IMG/VR virus record: IMGVR_UViG_3300034683_000360
Span: 1-35,247 of that record
Length of the DNA stretch: 35,247 nucleotides
Reading direction: 5' to 3' (one strand)
DNA from: a virus
Under the pieces are notes generated by a model. That model saw only the letters and a program-made list of their open reading frames with translations. It was not told the DNA's origin and did not search any database. A program made the position numbers and the translations under genes. Below are positions 17,426 through 24,600 of this stretch, one piece after another. Numbering within the stretch: position 1 is the first letter of the stretch; the number at the start of each line of letters is the position of its first letter.

Positions 17426-17675
17426 GAGTTGATGAGCGCATTGGATGTCTTGATTATCTCTGGTTAAATAGAGAGTTCAAACATAGAATAGCACTAAATG
17501 TATGATTTTATAGGTGCTTTAGTTACTTAAAGAACGATATGAATAATAAACTCGAAGCAAACTTAGGTCAAAACCTACCATAAAAATGTAATATTTACAT
17601 CTTAGTTCATTTTTTTACTGCATTAAAAATCAAGAAATTAACAATCCAGGATTATATTTGCATTTTTCAACTTAG

Positions 17676-17714
17676 AAGCTTGTAACTATCTGTATTACAG
17701 ATGATTACAAGCTT
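17676..17714. terminator. Hairpin downstream of the displaced mnmE end
   Basis: AAGCTTGTAA (17676-17685) pairs with TTACAAGCTT (17705-17714) and the stem continues inside with ATCTGTA/TACAGAT, apart from one 2-nt internal loop. It directly follows the separated FCIGK-stop of mnmE at attL, so it was probably the 3' hairpin of mnmE before the element inserted. There is no good T-tract on the minus strand. Confidence 0.5.
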
Positions 17715-17737
17715 TATTTCCCGATGCAAAATGTGAT
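17714..17737 (-). other. attL, with the displaced original 3' end of mnmE
   Basis: On the minus strand these bases read I-T-F-C-I-G-K-stop (ending GGG AAA TAA), the invariant C-terminus of MnmE, but here detached from any mnmE body. The 11-bp core CCGATGCAAAA (17721-17731) is identical to the core at 35121-35131 inside the mnmE 3' end. It marks the left boundary of the integrated element. Confidence 0.85.
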
Positions 17738-17793
17738 TGTATTGCTGTTATCGCCTGATATATAGCGTTTTACGCCATTTTGTATTTTGATGG

Positions 17794-17813
17794 GTGACAA
17801 AACAGTGACAAAA
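17794..17813 (-). repeat. 20-bp repeat copy 1, beside attL
   Basis: On the minus strand it reads TTTTGTCACTGTTTTGTCAC: two TTGTCAC half-sites 11 bp apart. It is 18/20 identical to the copy near attR and lies 63 bp inside attL. An integrase arm-type site is likely. Confidence 0.65.
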
Positions 17814-17861
17814 ACTACAACAAAGATAATGCTTGTTTTGATTGCAATCTCTATTTTTAGC

Positions 17862-17918
17862 CTCATTGTTTGTTATTTCTCCAGTAATTTCACCCAGGTA
17901 GTATATGATCCATTTTAT
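17862..17918 (-). pseudogene. Possible relic of another mnmE 3' end
   Basis: A minus-strand frame contains IKWIIYYLGEITGEITNNE. It aligns without gaps to the host MnmE C-terminal stretch IRECIFHLSDIVGEVTNDM encoded at the right end of the window, with 8 identities in 19 and mostly conservative changes. The frame then runs on into unrelated sequence, and the FCIGK end lies about 130 bp further left at attL. It may be a piece of a different mnmE picked up by the element, or a coincidence. Confidence 0.35.
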
Positions 17919-18026
17919 AATTATTGAGATGGAATAAAACAATGAACTTAAAAATCTGTATATTTGTAAACTCTTACAGCTATTGAAGTTTGTTCTCCAG
18001 GTTAGAGACAGAGGACAACACTTTAG

Positions 18027-18061
18027 AAAAGCCCTTGAAAGAAATATTCAAAGGCTTTTTT
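18027..18061 (+). terminator. Intrinsic terminator near the left end of the element
   Basis: AAAAGCC-c-TTGAA (18027-18039) pairs with TTCAA-a-GGCTTTT (18047-18059), a 12-bp stem with one mismatch and a 7-nt loop, followed by T residues on the plus strand. It would stop rightward transcription entering the element. The rest of 17919-18144 has no gene. Confidence 0.65.
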
Positions 18062-18144
18062 GTTTTTATGTTGGATCCTCATATAAATAAAAATCCTGAT
18101 AGGATCTTTCACCTACCAGGATCATTGCCAGAAAATATGTTGCA

Positions 18145-18471
18145 TTAGAAATCTCCTTTATATTGTTTTCTTATGCCAGTTTCAAAAGACTGGCTCCAGT
18201 CGGTTGGATCTCCATAGGGGTTAGGTGATTTACCTGGTAAATAGTCCTCAATAAAGCTCTTTTTCCATTCCTGGTAAGTCTCTTTCAATGGCTTATTTGT
18301 TCGTGAATCCAGGTAATTGAAATGGAACTCTCTCTCATACTCCCATAGTCTGGCAGCAAAAGGCTTTTCTTTGTCCCCTATGTAGGGATTCTCAGCCTCT
18401 CCTTTGTACCAGCGATAATTAGAGCAATCTTCTGTTATTCCTGAGAGGTAAGTTTGATCTGTCCTTTTCAT
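18145..18471 (-). CDS. Unknown element protein, 108 residues
   Basis: Last gene of the leftward unit. The protein is polar and rich in aromatic and charged residues (NYRWYKGEAENPYIGDKEKP, WEYEREFHFNYLD), with no signal peptide, membrane segment or motif I recognise. Its start overlaps the stop of the preceding gene by four bases (ATGA at 18468-18471), so it is translationally coupled to the 81-residue protein. Position beside attL, behind cargo genes and a candidate ncRNA, is where mobile elements often keep accessory or host-interaction genes. No function can be assigned. Confidence 0.75.
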   Translation of the reverse strand: MKRTDQTYLSGITEDCSNYRWYKGEAENPYIGDKEKPFAARLWEYEREFHFNYLDSRTNKPLKETYQEWKKSFIEDYLPGKSPNPYGDPTDWSQSFETGIRKQYKGDF

Positions 18472-18713
18472 ACTGTATTAAAACGTTTTTCCATTATATC
18501 ATCAGCAACGGTAAAGCCATACATCTCACCAAGCATATTTATAGCATTACTCATACTCTTAGTAGATCCTGTTATACGATCTCCAAAAAATTCACTCAAT
18601 AGAGGATTATCACCAAGATCCTTTAAACCATCATTTACTCTTTTAAGATCTTGCATCAATACCAGCATACTCTCCCTAACTTGCTGGTAGTTATCTGGTT
18701 CATTATATTTCAT
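18468..18713 (-). CDS. Unknown element protein, 81 residues
   Basis: A small helical protein (MKYNEPDNYQQVRESMLVLM..., then a GDRITGSTKSMSNAINMLGE segment). I use the ATG at 18713 rather than a TTG two codons upstream. It overlaps the preceding gene by 11 bases and the following one by four, making a three-gene coupled cassette. No transmembrane segment or known motif is visible. The alternating hydrophobic pattern would suit a small adaptor or a helical bundle, but function is unknown. Confidence 0.72.
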   Translation of the reverse strand: MKYNEPDNYQQVRESMLVLMQDLKRVNDGLKDLGDNPLLSEFFGDRITGSTKSMSNAINMLGEMYGFTVADDIMEKRFNTV

Positions 18714-18969
18714 ACTCAATAGTATAAGAATAGAACAAAGTTAATAACATAACTCTGGAAAATTTGTTTCCACTTATTTCCTCTGAATCAATCATATCAT
18801 TAATAAAGCCTTTTCCAAAAGTGCATATAGCCATTCCTTTTGAGATTAAATCTTTTTTAGGATCCATAAGTTTAATAAATTGTGCTCTTCCAATCTCAGC
18901 CATACCCGTGAGAATGTTTGTTAGCTCAAAAAGTTCAAGATTAATCATTTTTTGTAATTTTGATAACAT
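18703..18969 (-). CDS. Unknown element protein, 88 residues
   Basis: First of three coupled small genes. The protein is mostly helical and hydrophobic in parts (MINLELFELTNILTGMAEIG; FSRVMLLTLFYSY near the C-terminus), so weak membrane association is possible, but no clear transmembrane helix is seen. The ATG at 18969 lies only 8 bases after the T-tract of the candidate ncRNA terminator, so expression may depend on read-through, an attenuation-like arrangement. No family is recognised. Confidence 0.72.
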   Translation of the reverse strand: MLSKLQKMINLELFELTNILTGMAEIGRAQFIKLMDPKKDLISKGMAICTFGKGFINDMIDSEEISGNKFSRVMLLTLFYSYTIEYEI

Positions 18970-18977
18970 TATAGCAC

Positions 18978-19156
18978 AAAAAAAACGGTGTGCCTTTCCC
19001 GTTTGCTATCACCTATTACAAAGGCTGTGGTGGCATTAACCAATCACACAGGGGTACACACCGCTAATATCTTAGCATGCAGATCTGACCAATGAATACA
19101 AAAGATCCACCGTTATGAAAGCAGTGGATATATCCACCTTTGTAATATGTGATAGC
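18978..19156 (-). ncRNA. Candidate structured ncRNA of about 175 nt
   Basis: On the minus strand the 5' arm GCTATCACATATTACAAAGG (19156-19137) pairs with the 3' arm at 19024-19005 at 19 of 20 positions. Inside the 112-nt loop are three local hairpins: GTGGA-TATA-TCCAC (19137-19124, overlapping the closing stem by one base), GCTAA-GATA-TTAGC (19076-19063), and CTGTG...TGG/CCA...CACAG (19051-19025). Directly after the closing stem comes AAACGG-10 nt-CCGTTT followed by eight T (18985-18978), an intrinsic terminator. A -7 box at 19161-19168 would start transcription at the first bases of the closing stem. This is the layout of an independent ncRNA, or of an attenuated leader for the gene at 18969. 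I do not recognise the family. Confidence 0.65.
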
Positions 19157-19160
19157 GTGA

Positions 19161-19168
19161 CAAAAATA
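19161..19168 (-). promoter_or_regulatory. Promoter -7 box of the candidate ncRNA
   Basis: TATTTTTG on the minus strand fits TAnnTTTG, and start of transcription about 7 bases on would be near 19154. The 13 bases GTGACAAAAATAG (19157-19169, plus strand) are identical to the integrase promoter at 34960-34972. No exact -33 TTTG is seen. Confidence 0.5.
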
Positions 19169-19222
19169 GAAAGTTTCTTTCAATTGAAAAAGTATTCATG
19201 GCTTTTTTGTTGATTATCATGC

Positions 19223-19244
19223 AAAAATGTGTTTGTCAAACACA
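19223..19244 (-). terminator. Intrinsic terminator of the lipoprotein gene
   Basis: On the minus strand TGTGTTTG-a-CAAACACA (19244-19228) forms an 8-bp stem followed by TTTTT (19227-19223). It lies just past the stop codon of the lipoprotein gene. Confidence 0.75.
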
Positions 19245-19247
19245 CTT

Positions 19248-20147
19248 TTAAAGATTGATATTATTGTCCTCTCCCCACAGATCGTTTACCGTTATAGTTA
19301 AATCTTTATTTCCGATGGTACTAAACAGATTCCCACTAATAATACTCCTACGATTATCATAAATGGGTACTGTTAGTTGTTTCTCAAATAAAACCACATC
19401 ATTAACCCCTAATACCTTTATGGTAACAGTTATGTTCTGAGGACGTGTTACATAATAATCAAACACATCCATCTTTGTTGCCCCCAGAGTAGCCTCATAG
19501 GTATTGGTTACAAAATATTGCAGATCGGTTCCACTGGATCCCAGGCAGTACCATCTGTTGTACTCGCTAATAGTTACAGTCACTTTCTTAACATCTGGTA
19601 TAAGATCATCCAATATATTAACCCTCATTAATCCACCCATACGAGGTAAATTAATATCAAAATTAGTGCTCTCTGCTGATACTGTCAGATCTCCAGTGTA
19701 ATAGAATACTTCTTTATCAGACATCTTGAAATAGCTGTCATAGTACAGTTTATCACTAAAGTTATTAGCATAGAAATAGCCTTTTCCTTTGCCTTGTGCA
19801 TAAAATATAACTTTATATGTACCAGGGACTAATTTTATAGTGACTTTGCCAAAATCTACAGGAACAGCATCAACACCAGGTGTATATGAACTGCTTCCTT
19901 TTGCAACGATATTTGAGGTTGTTGCATTATAAATATAGTAAGAAATGGAGCTTACTACATCAGCCGTGTTTGCTGCTCTGGTTTGTACCCTGGCTTTGCT
20001 GCTTAATGGCTCAACATTGACAGTGAGAGGGTTTAAATTGAATGTTACTGAGATTGGTTTACTTATTGGAGTTTCATTCTCCATAGATTTACTGCATGAT
20101 GTTAGTAGCAGTAACAGCATTGAAAAGATTTTGATTTTTCTAATCAT
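19248..20147 (-). CDS. Outer-surface lipoprotein, FimB/Mfa2-like
   Basis: A 299-residue protein starting at the ATG at 20147 (MIRKIKIFSMLLLLLTSCSK), preceded by AAAGGAA. An in-frame start ten codons upstream is not favoured. A basic N-terminus, hydrophobic core and the lipobox LLTSC give a lipoprotein signal with the lipidated cysteine at about residue 18. The mature part is beta-rich and threonine/serine-rich, with VTFNLNPLTVNV, VKLVPGTYKVIFYAQGKG-like and NLPRMGGLMRVNI segments, resembling fimbrillin anchor proteins of the FimB/Mfa2 type. It should sit on the cell surface as cargo that changes the host envelope, for example phage receptors or adhesion (inference). Terminators lie on both sides. 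Confidence 0.72.
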   Translation of the reverse strand: MIRKIKIFSMLLLLLTSCSKSMENETPISKPISVTFNLNPLTVNVEPLSSKARVQTRAANTADVVSSISYYIYNATTSNIVAKGSSSYTPGVDAVPVDFGKVTIKLVPGTYKVIFYAQGKGKGYFYANNFSDKLYYDSYFKMSDKEVFYYTGDLTVSAESTNFDINLPRMGGLMRVNILDDLIPDVKKVTVTISEYNRWYCLGSSGTDLQYFVTNTYEATLGATKMDVFDYYVTRPQNITVTIKVLGVNDVVLFEKQLTVPIYDNRRSIISGNLFSTIGNKDLTITVNDLWGEDNNINL

Positions 20148-20240
20148 AATGATTCCTTTGATTTTAGTTATTTGCAATATTGCCGTGCAAAATTACAGCT
20201 AAAATCTCTATCACTATGATTCCTGGAGTATTTACCTGGT

Positions 20241-20273
20241 AAATAAAAAGGCGTGCATTGAGGAATACACGCC
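20241..20273 (-). terminator. Intrinsic terminator of the DUF4468-like gene
   Basis: On the minus strand GGCGTG (20273-20268) pairs with CACGCC (20255-20250), with an inner ATT/AAT extension, followed by TTTTTATTT (20249-20241). It lies 24 bases past the stop of the secreted protein gene. Confidence 0.8.
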
Positions 20274-20296
20274 AGGTAAGACTATTTTGTTTGAAT

Positions 20297-20878
20297 TTAC
20301 CAGTCCTGTTTATTTGATTCTAAACCTTTCTTGAAAGCTTCAATATAAGAGCTGAAATATGATTCCAGTTGGTTCTTTGCATATTCGGCTTTTAGATCTC
20401 CTTTTTTGTTATAGATACAATTGATAATCTCGGATCCAAAACCTCCATTTGAGGATCCTAATAAAATCATTTTTATTGGTTTAGATCCACTTTCATAATC
20501 GCTGAGGCTAAAAGCAGGTGCATCAATTCTTATCTTACCATCCTTAAACCTAATCACTATTGTATAATTCATATCATAGGCAACAGCAACCATTCCCATA
20601 GCTTTTTTTATAACAGCCTTTGTCTCAATACCATTGATTGTTATTACATCTGGAGCAGATTCACTTAATACATCCTTTGGTGATTTGTAAATGGTAGTCA
20701 GATAGGTTTTTGCTTTGTTGAATAACTCAGATTGTGAACCAGTAGCATCTATAACAATGAAATTTTTACTTTGATCTTTGGAGTCAACAAACCCGTTTGA
20801 AGTTAAAGAGAAACTCTGAGCAAAAATATTTCCTGTTGTCAAAGCTACCAGGCAAAGCACTAATAGAATTTTTTTCAT
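20297..20878 (-). CDS. Secreted DUF4468-like protein
   Basis: A 193-residue protein starting at the ATG at 20878 (MKKILLVLCLVALTTGNIFA). It has a signal peptide with likely cleavage after IFA or IFAQ, so it is exported to the periplasm. The mature part (ATGSQSELFNKAKTYLTTIY, TKAVIKKAMGMVAVAYDMNYTI, then a conserved-looking YDM-Y-I-I-FKDGKIRI segment) resembles the DUF4468 family, a TBP-like fold common in Bacteroidetes with no known function. Within the element it is cargo between the tail genes and the lipoprotein. It has a long structured leader upstream and its own terminator, so it appears to be separately expressed. Confidence 0.75.
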   Translation of the reverse strand: MKKILLVLCLVALTTGNIFAQSFSLTSNGFVDSKDQSKNFIVIDATGSQSELFNKAKTYLTTIYKSPKDVLSESAPDVITINGIETKAVIKKAMGMVAVAYDMNYTIVIRFKDGKIRIDAPAFSLSDYESGSKPIKMILLGSSNGGFGSEIINCIYNKKGDLKAEYAKNQLESYFSSYIEAFKKGLESNKQDW

Positions 20879-20929
20879 AACATTATATTTGAAGTTAGTA
20901 AACATCTATTTGCTGCCATTGCCCATAAA

Positions 20930-21071
20930 AAAGGTACGTGGGCAATTACCCATATTGGTAAAGAGGCATCGCCAAACGCCCACACCCCCATATAAGTAAC
21001 GCCCACGTATATCTGGGCGTTTTACTTATTGTTTGTTGGAGTGTAATAAAATTGGCGATTTTCTTTACCCA
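20930..21071 (-). ncRNA. Large folded leader or second candidate ncRNA
   Basis: Outer arms 21071-21051 and 20975-20955 pair through TTGG, GTAAAGA/TCTTTAC and ATCGCCAA/TTGGCGAT with small bulges. Inside are ACACTCC/GGGGTGT and a hairpin AAGTAA(aa)CGCCCA/TGGGCGTTACTT (21027-20994). A weak hairpin GGTA/TACC followed by TTTTTT (around 20934-20925) could end a transcript. It lies between the tail operon and the DUF4468-like gene and may be the 5' leader of the latter, a terminator complex, or a separate RNA. Confidence 0.45.
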
Positions 21072-21107
21072 AAAACAATAGCAAACGCTATATTTCATGA
21101 TTTTGAG

Positions 21108-21115
21108 CAAATATA
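21108..21115 (-). promoter_or_regulatory. Promoter -7 box upstream of the folded leader
   Basis: On the minus strand TATATTTG matches TAnnTTTG exactly. It is 33 bases downstream of the last tail-operon stop codon and would start transcription near 21101, ahead of the large folded structure and the secreted protein gene. No clear -33 TTTG. Confidence 0.5.
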
Positions 21116-21140
21116 CATCATTTTTCATTATGATAACACT

Positions 21141-21650
21141 TTAGTAATAAAGTTTATTGTGTTTTCTAACAATGATACCATCACCAATGCACTGAGCCTG
21201 GGCATTACCATAAAGATTGATAAATACCTGAGCATCGCTTCCAGCCGTTGCAACAACCAGATTTGTATCATCAAAAGCATCTATAGTAACTATAGCATTA
21301 TTTTCGACATTGACAGCTCCCTCACTATTGTGCCTTGCAAATATTCTGGCTACAGTGTAACCAGAATACCTGAGCATCGCTTTACAGTGCCCGTTTAGTA
21401 CCACATCAGGACTATCTACTAAATCCGAAATCTCATCATCAATAAAAATCCCAAACTCCTCACATTTACCCTTAAAATTCTCTCTCATAAATTCAAGGGT
21501 TGGAAAATCTTCACTGATACAAAAATCTATACCTTTTACATACAGTTGTACCAGGTTATCCATATTCAGCCCTGGTTTTAGCTTCCATTGCCACATACGG
21601 CATAAACCCTTTGTTATACCGTCTTTTTTGAGTTGTTGTATTGTTTTCAT
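21141..21650 (-). CDS. Phage tail-associated protein downstream of the tape measure
   Basis: A 169-residue protein whose ATG overlaps the last base of the tape measure stop codon, so the two are coupled. The N-terminal half (GLCRMWQWKLKPGLNMDNLV, CISEDFPTLEFMRENFKGKC) is helical. The C-terminal half (VARIFARHNSEGAVNVENNA, VVATAGSDAQVFINLYGNAQ) looks like a short beta-helix or solenoid, a shape common in tail tips and fibres. I have the impression that similar proteins follow tape measure genes in other Bacteroidales prophages. A tail-tip or baseplate role is inference. Confidence 0.75.
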   Translation of the reverse strand: MKTIQQLKKDGITKGLCRMWQWKLKPGLNMDNLVQLYVKGIDFCISEDFPTLEFMRENFKGKCEEFGIFIDDEISDLVDSPDVVLNGHCKAMLRYSGYTVARIFARHNSEGAVNVENNAIVTIDAFDDTNLVVATAGSDAQVFINLYGNAQAQCIGDGIIVRKHNKLYY

Positions 21651-24600
21651 TATGATATTCCTTTTGATAGCAAAGAGCTACCGTTGTTTTTAATTTCGTT
21701 GAGAGCAGATTTTATCTCTTTTAATTCAGCAGCACTGGCTCCAGTATTAGCAGCTGTTTGTTGATGGTAAATAAGAGACTGTCTGAGTACCGAAATACCA
21801 TCAGCCTGGTTTATCACCACGGCTCCCAGTTTGCCCGCTACAATTCCTCCAGTTTCTTCACTTAGAGATTTTACAGCTCCAGTAGTCGGATCCTCAGTAG
21901 TAGCCGTATCTGTATCCTTAATCCAATCACCTATACCAGATAAAGCTTTATTGAATATCTCTCCACCAGCATTAACCATAGCTTCAAATTTAGCCCTCTC
22001 CTCATCGGTAAGCTCATTATCTTTCATAGCCGAACCTAAGTATACCACAGCATCATTGATAGCCTTAGCCAGGAATTGACGTTTCAAAGCCTCAACAACA
22101 GCTTTTTTCAGTACCTCCTTAGTTTTTTCGCCCAGTGCATCAGCAGCATTTTCACCTTTCACGTAAGCATCCACAAGAGCATCAGCAAATTCATCTATGG
22201 CACTCTGAACATCGGTACCAGCCAAAGTTTCCATCATTGCCTGATCCAGATCCTCAATTTGCTGGTTAATGGTTTCTATTTTTTCCTCCCAGTCGCTGAT
22301 TTTACCCTTGTCAGTTTTCTTTTTAGCTTCCTCCGCCTGTATCTGCTGTTTAATATCCTCCTGCTGCTTTCTAAGGTTTTCCTTTTGCTGTTCGTATAGC
22401 CCAAACATATCATCCCCCTCTTTAGCTTTTGAAAGAGCAGCCTGGAGTTCCTGGATCTGTTTGGTGAGCTGAGCATATCTGACAAAATCCCAGCTCCGAG
22501 CTGCTACACGTGCCTGTTCTTTTAATGCAGCGATCTGATCGTTGATGAGACTAACATTCTTCTCAAAGGCACTCTTTTGGGCATCATTAAAAACCCAGTA
22601 AGTATTATTATAAGCTCTCTCCAGACGGCTATAAGATTGCTCCAGGGCATCAATTTCTTTCTGGAGGTTCTGGATCTTCTTTTCATATTTAGCATCATGT
22701 ACTTTGGCAAAAATGCTGATAACAGAAGTAATGGAACTAACCAATCCAGTAACACCGCCAATAATATCCCCAGACATTATTTTGCCGACACTGGCAGCTG
22801 CATTGCCTAATTCTCCCATGAGATCCATTGCAGTACCCAGACCAGAAGCCAGATCCTCATTGCCCAGGGCATCAAACATAGAAGCCAGCGAATTGCCACA
22901 CTCAGTAGCTATGCCTGTAACCTCCTGGATTGATTTTGTTACTCCCTTAGCTGCTGTTTTTACCTCTTTCTGTGCCTCATCAACATCTTTTTGTGATCCT
23001 TTGCCTGAAAGAGCATCCGTTTTGGCTTTTGCCAGCTTCTTTTTAGCCTCCACATAATCATCAAAGAACTTTCCAAGAGCCTTGAATGGGTTCTTTTCTA
23101 TGATCTTATCCTTTGCCTCATTCAAGCTATCAATCACAGCCTTGTAATCTACTGGATTCAGTTTCAGATCAGATTTGCTGAGCTTGTTTTGAATATCATC
23201 AACCAGCTTAGAGATCTCCCCAGCTGTTAGTGAATCCATATCTTGGAAAAGCTTTTGCCAGCTATCAGACTGTTTGAGGAACGTACCATTTAGAGCGGAT
23301 AATTCCTGAGCCTCTGCTTTATTGATTTGTTTCAGGCGTTCATCATCACCCATTTTCTGAGCCTGGGATCTGAGCAAAGAATATTCATCCTGGATGGATT
23401 TTCTTTGTTCCTCATAAGTACGATACTCTTTGAGGAGTTTATCATTTAGCTCTTTGTCAGTTTCATCTTTCATTTGAGACAGAACTAAACGACCTGATGC
23501 CTTTGCATCATCTCCCACTAAGCCAGATGTACCATTCTTTAGTTTATCCTGGTAATCTGCAATCACTTTCAGTTTTTCTGCAAGGGTATTGGCTCTATTT
23601 ATTGACTGAGTAAAGCTTTCTTTAAAAGTATCAAGAGCTGATTTTTTGCCAGTGATCTCATCCAGCTGGGTATTCAAATTGATAAGGTAATTAGATTCTC
23701 CCTCTGAAATGGTTCCATCGTTCTTTTTGGATGTGAGATTTTGTATTTCTTTCTCTATATAATCCTTGTAAGATGTACCGCTTTTAAGCAAGTCTTTAAA
23801 CCGATTATTAGCCACATCCTCACCCATATTCTTTACCCAGCGGAAATAAAGCTCATACTGGCTTTTCTTGTACTCAATTTCACCATCAAATAGTTTGTTC
23901 TGAGCTTTGCTATAGCTGGCATCTTCATTTGTCCTACGGGCGTTAAATTCGCTTTTCTCTTTAGAGGATAATTCACCTTTCCCAGCATCTCTCCTGGCTT
24001 TCTCCAGTTCTTTCTCCTCCTTATTGATCTGAGCAATGTTTTGTTTATGCTGGAGCTCCAGGAGTGCCTTTCTCTTAGCATACCCCTCATCCATGATCTC
24101 GATCCTGGACTGTTCCGCTTTCAGTTCAGCCTGGATCTGCTTTTCTGCCAGCTGCTGTGCTTTGTTAGCAGCTGTGTCTGCACTCTTGGCTGTTGGTGTA
24201 CTTTTACCAGTAAGAACACTTAATTTTGTTTCTGCTGCCTTTAAGTCTTTAGTTCTATTCTCTATCTCCTCAGCAATATTATCTTTCAGAACTTTTCCAG
24301 ATCTTAAATCACTAATCTCTTTTTTGATACTGTTAATTTGTGATCTGGTTTCAGATATTTGTTCTGAATATGTTTTTGCTGATTTAGTTGATTCGTTAAG
24401 ACTAAGTGAAGTTTCAGAGATCTCTTTATTCAAATCATCAATAGTTGTGTTTACTGATTTAATATCATTTTGAGTTTTATCCAGAGCTTTCTTTGCATTG
24501 TTCTCCTCCTCTACACCAAAAAAGCGTGATATTTTTGCTGTAAAACCATTGCGGTCATAGCCTTGTAAGGTATTAGTTTGTCTTACATCCCAGTATTTAT

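Larger units (their letters stand above)
16704..17675. other. Gene-free interval with short repeats and hairpins
   Basis: I find no supportable gene here. It holds a 21-bp-spaced direct repeat (16790-16829), a hairpin with AACCGTC/GACGGTT arms near 16884-16909, a terminator-like hairpin (16986-17013), two clusters of 10-bp tandem repeats (17251-17354) and a nested inverted repeat (17358-17425). Short frames repeating KYHQVSP are by-products of the tandem repeats. TATATTTG at 17653-17660 resembles a -7 box with nothing obvious to transcribe. Confidence 0.6.

Noticed and set aside
22522-24473. Several long frames opposite or out of frame with the tape measure gene
   Set aside because: They are shadows of a 5.1-kb coding region with repetitive helical composition and have no independent start signals.
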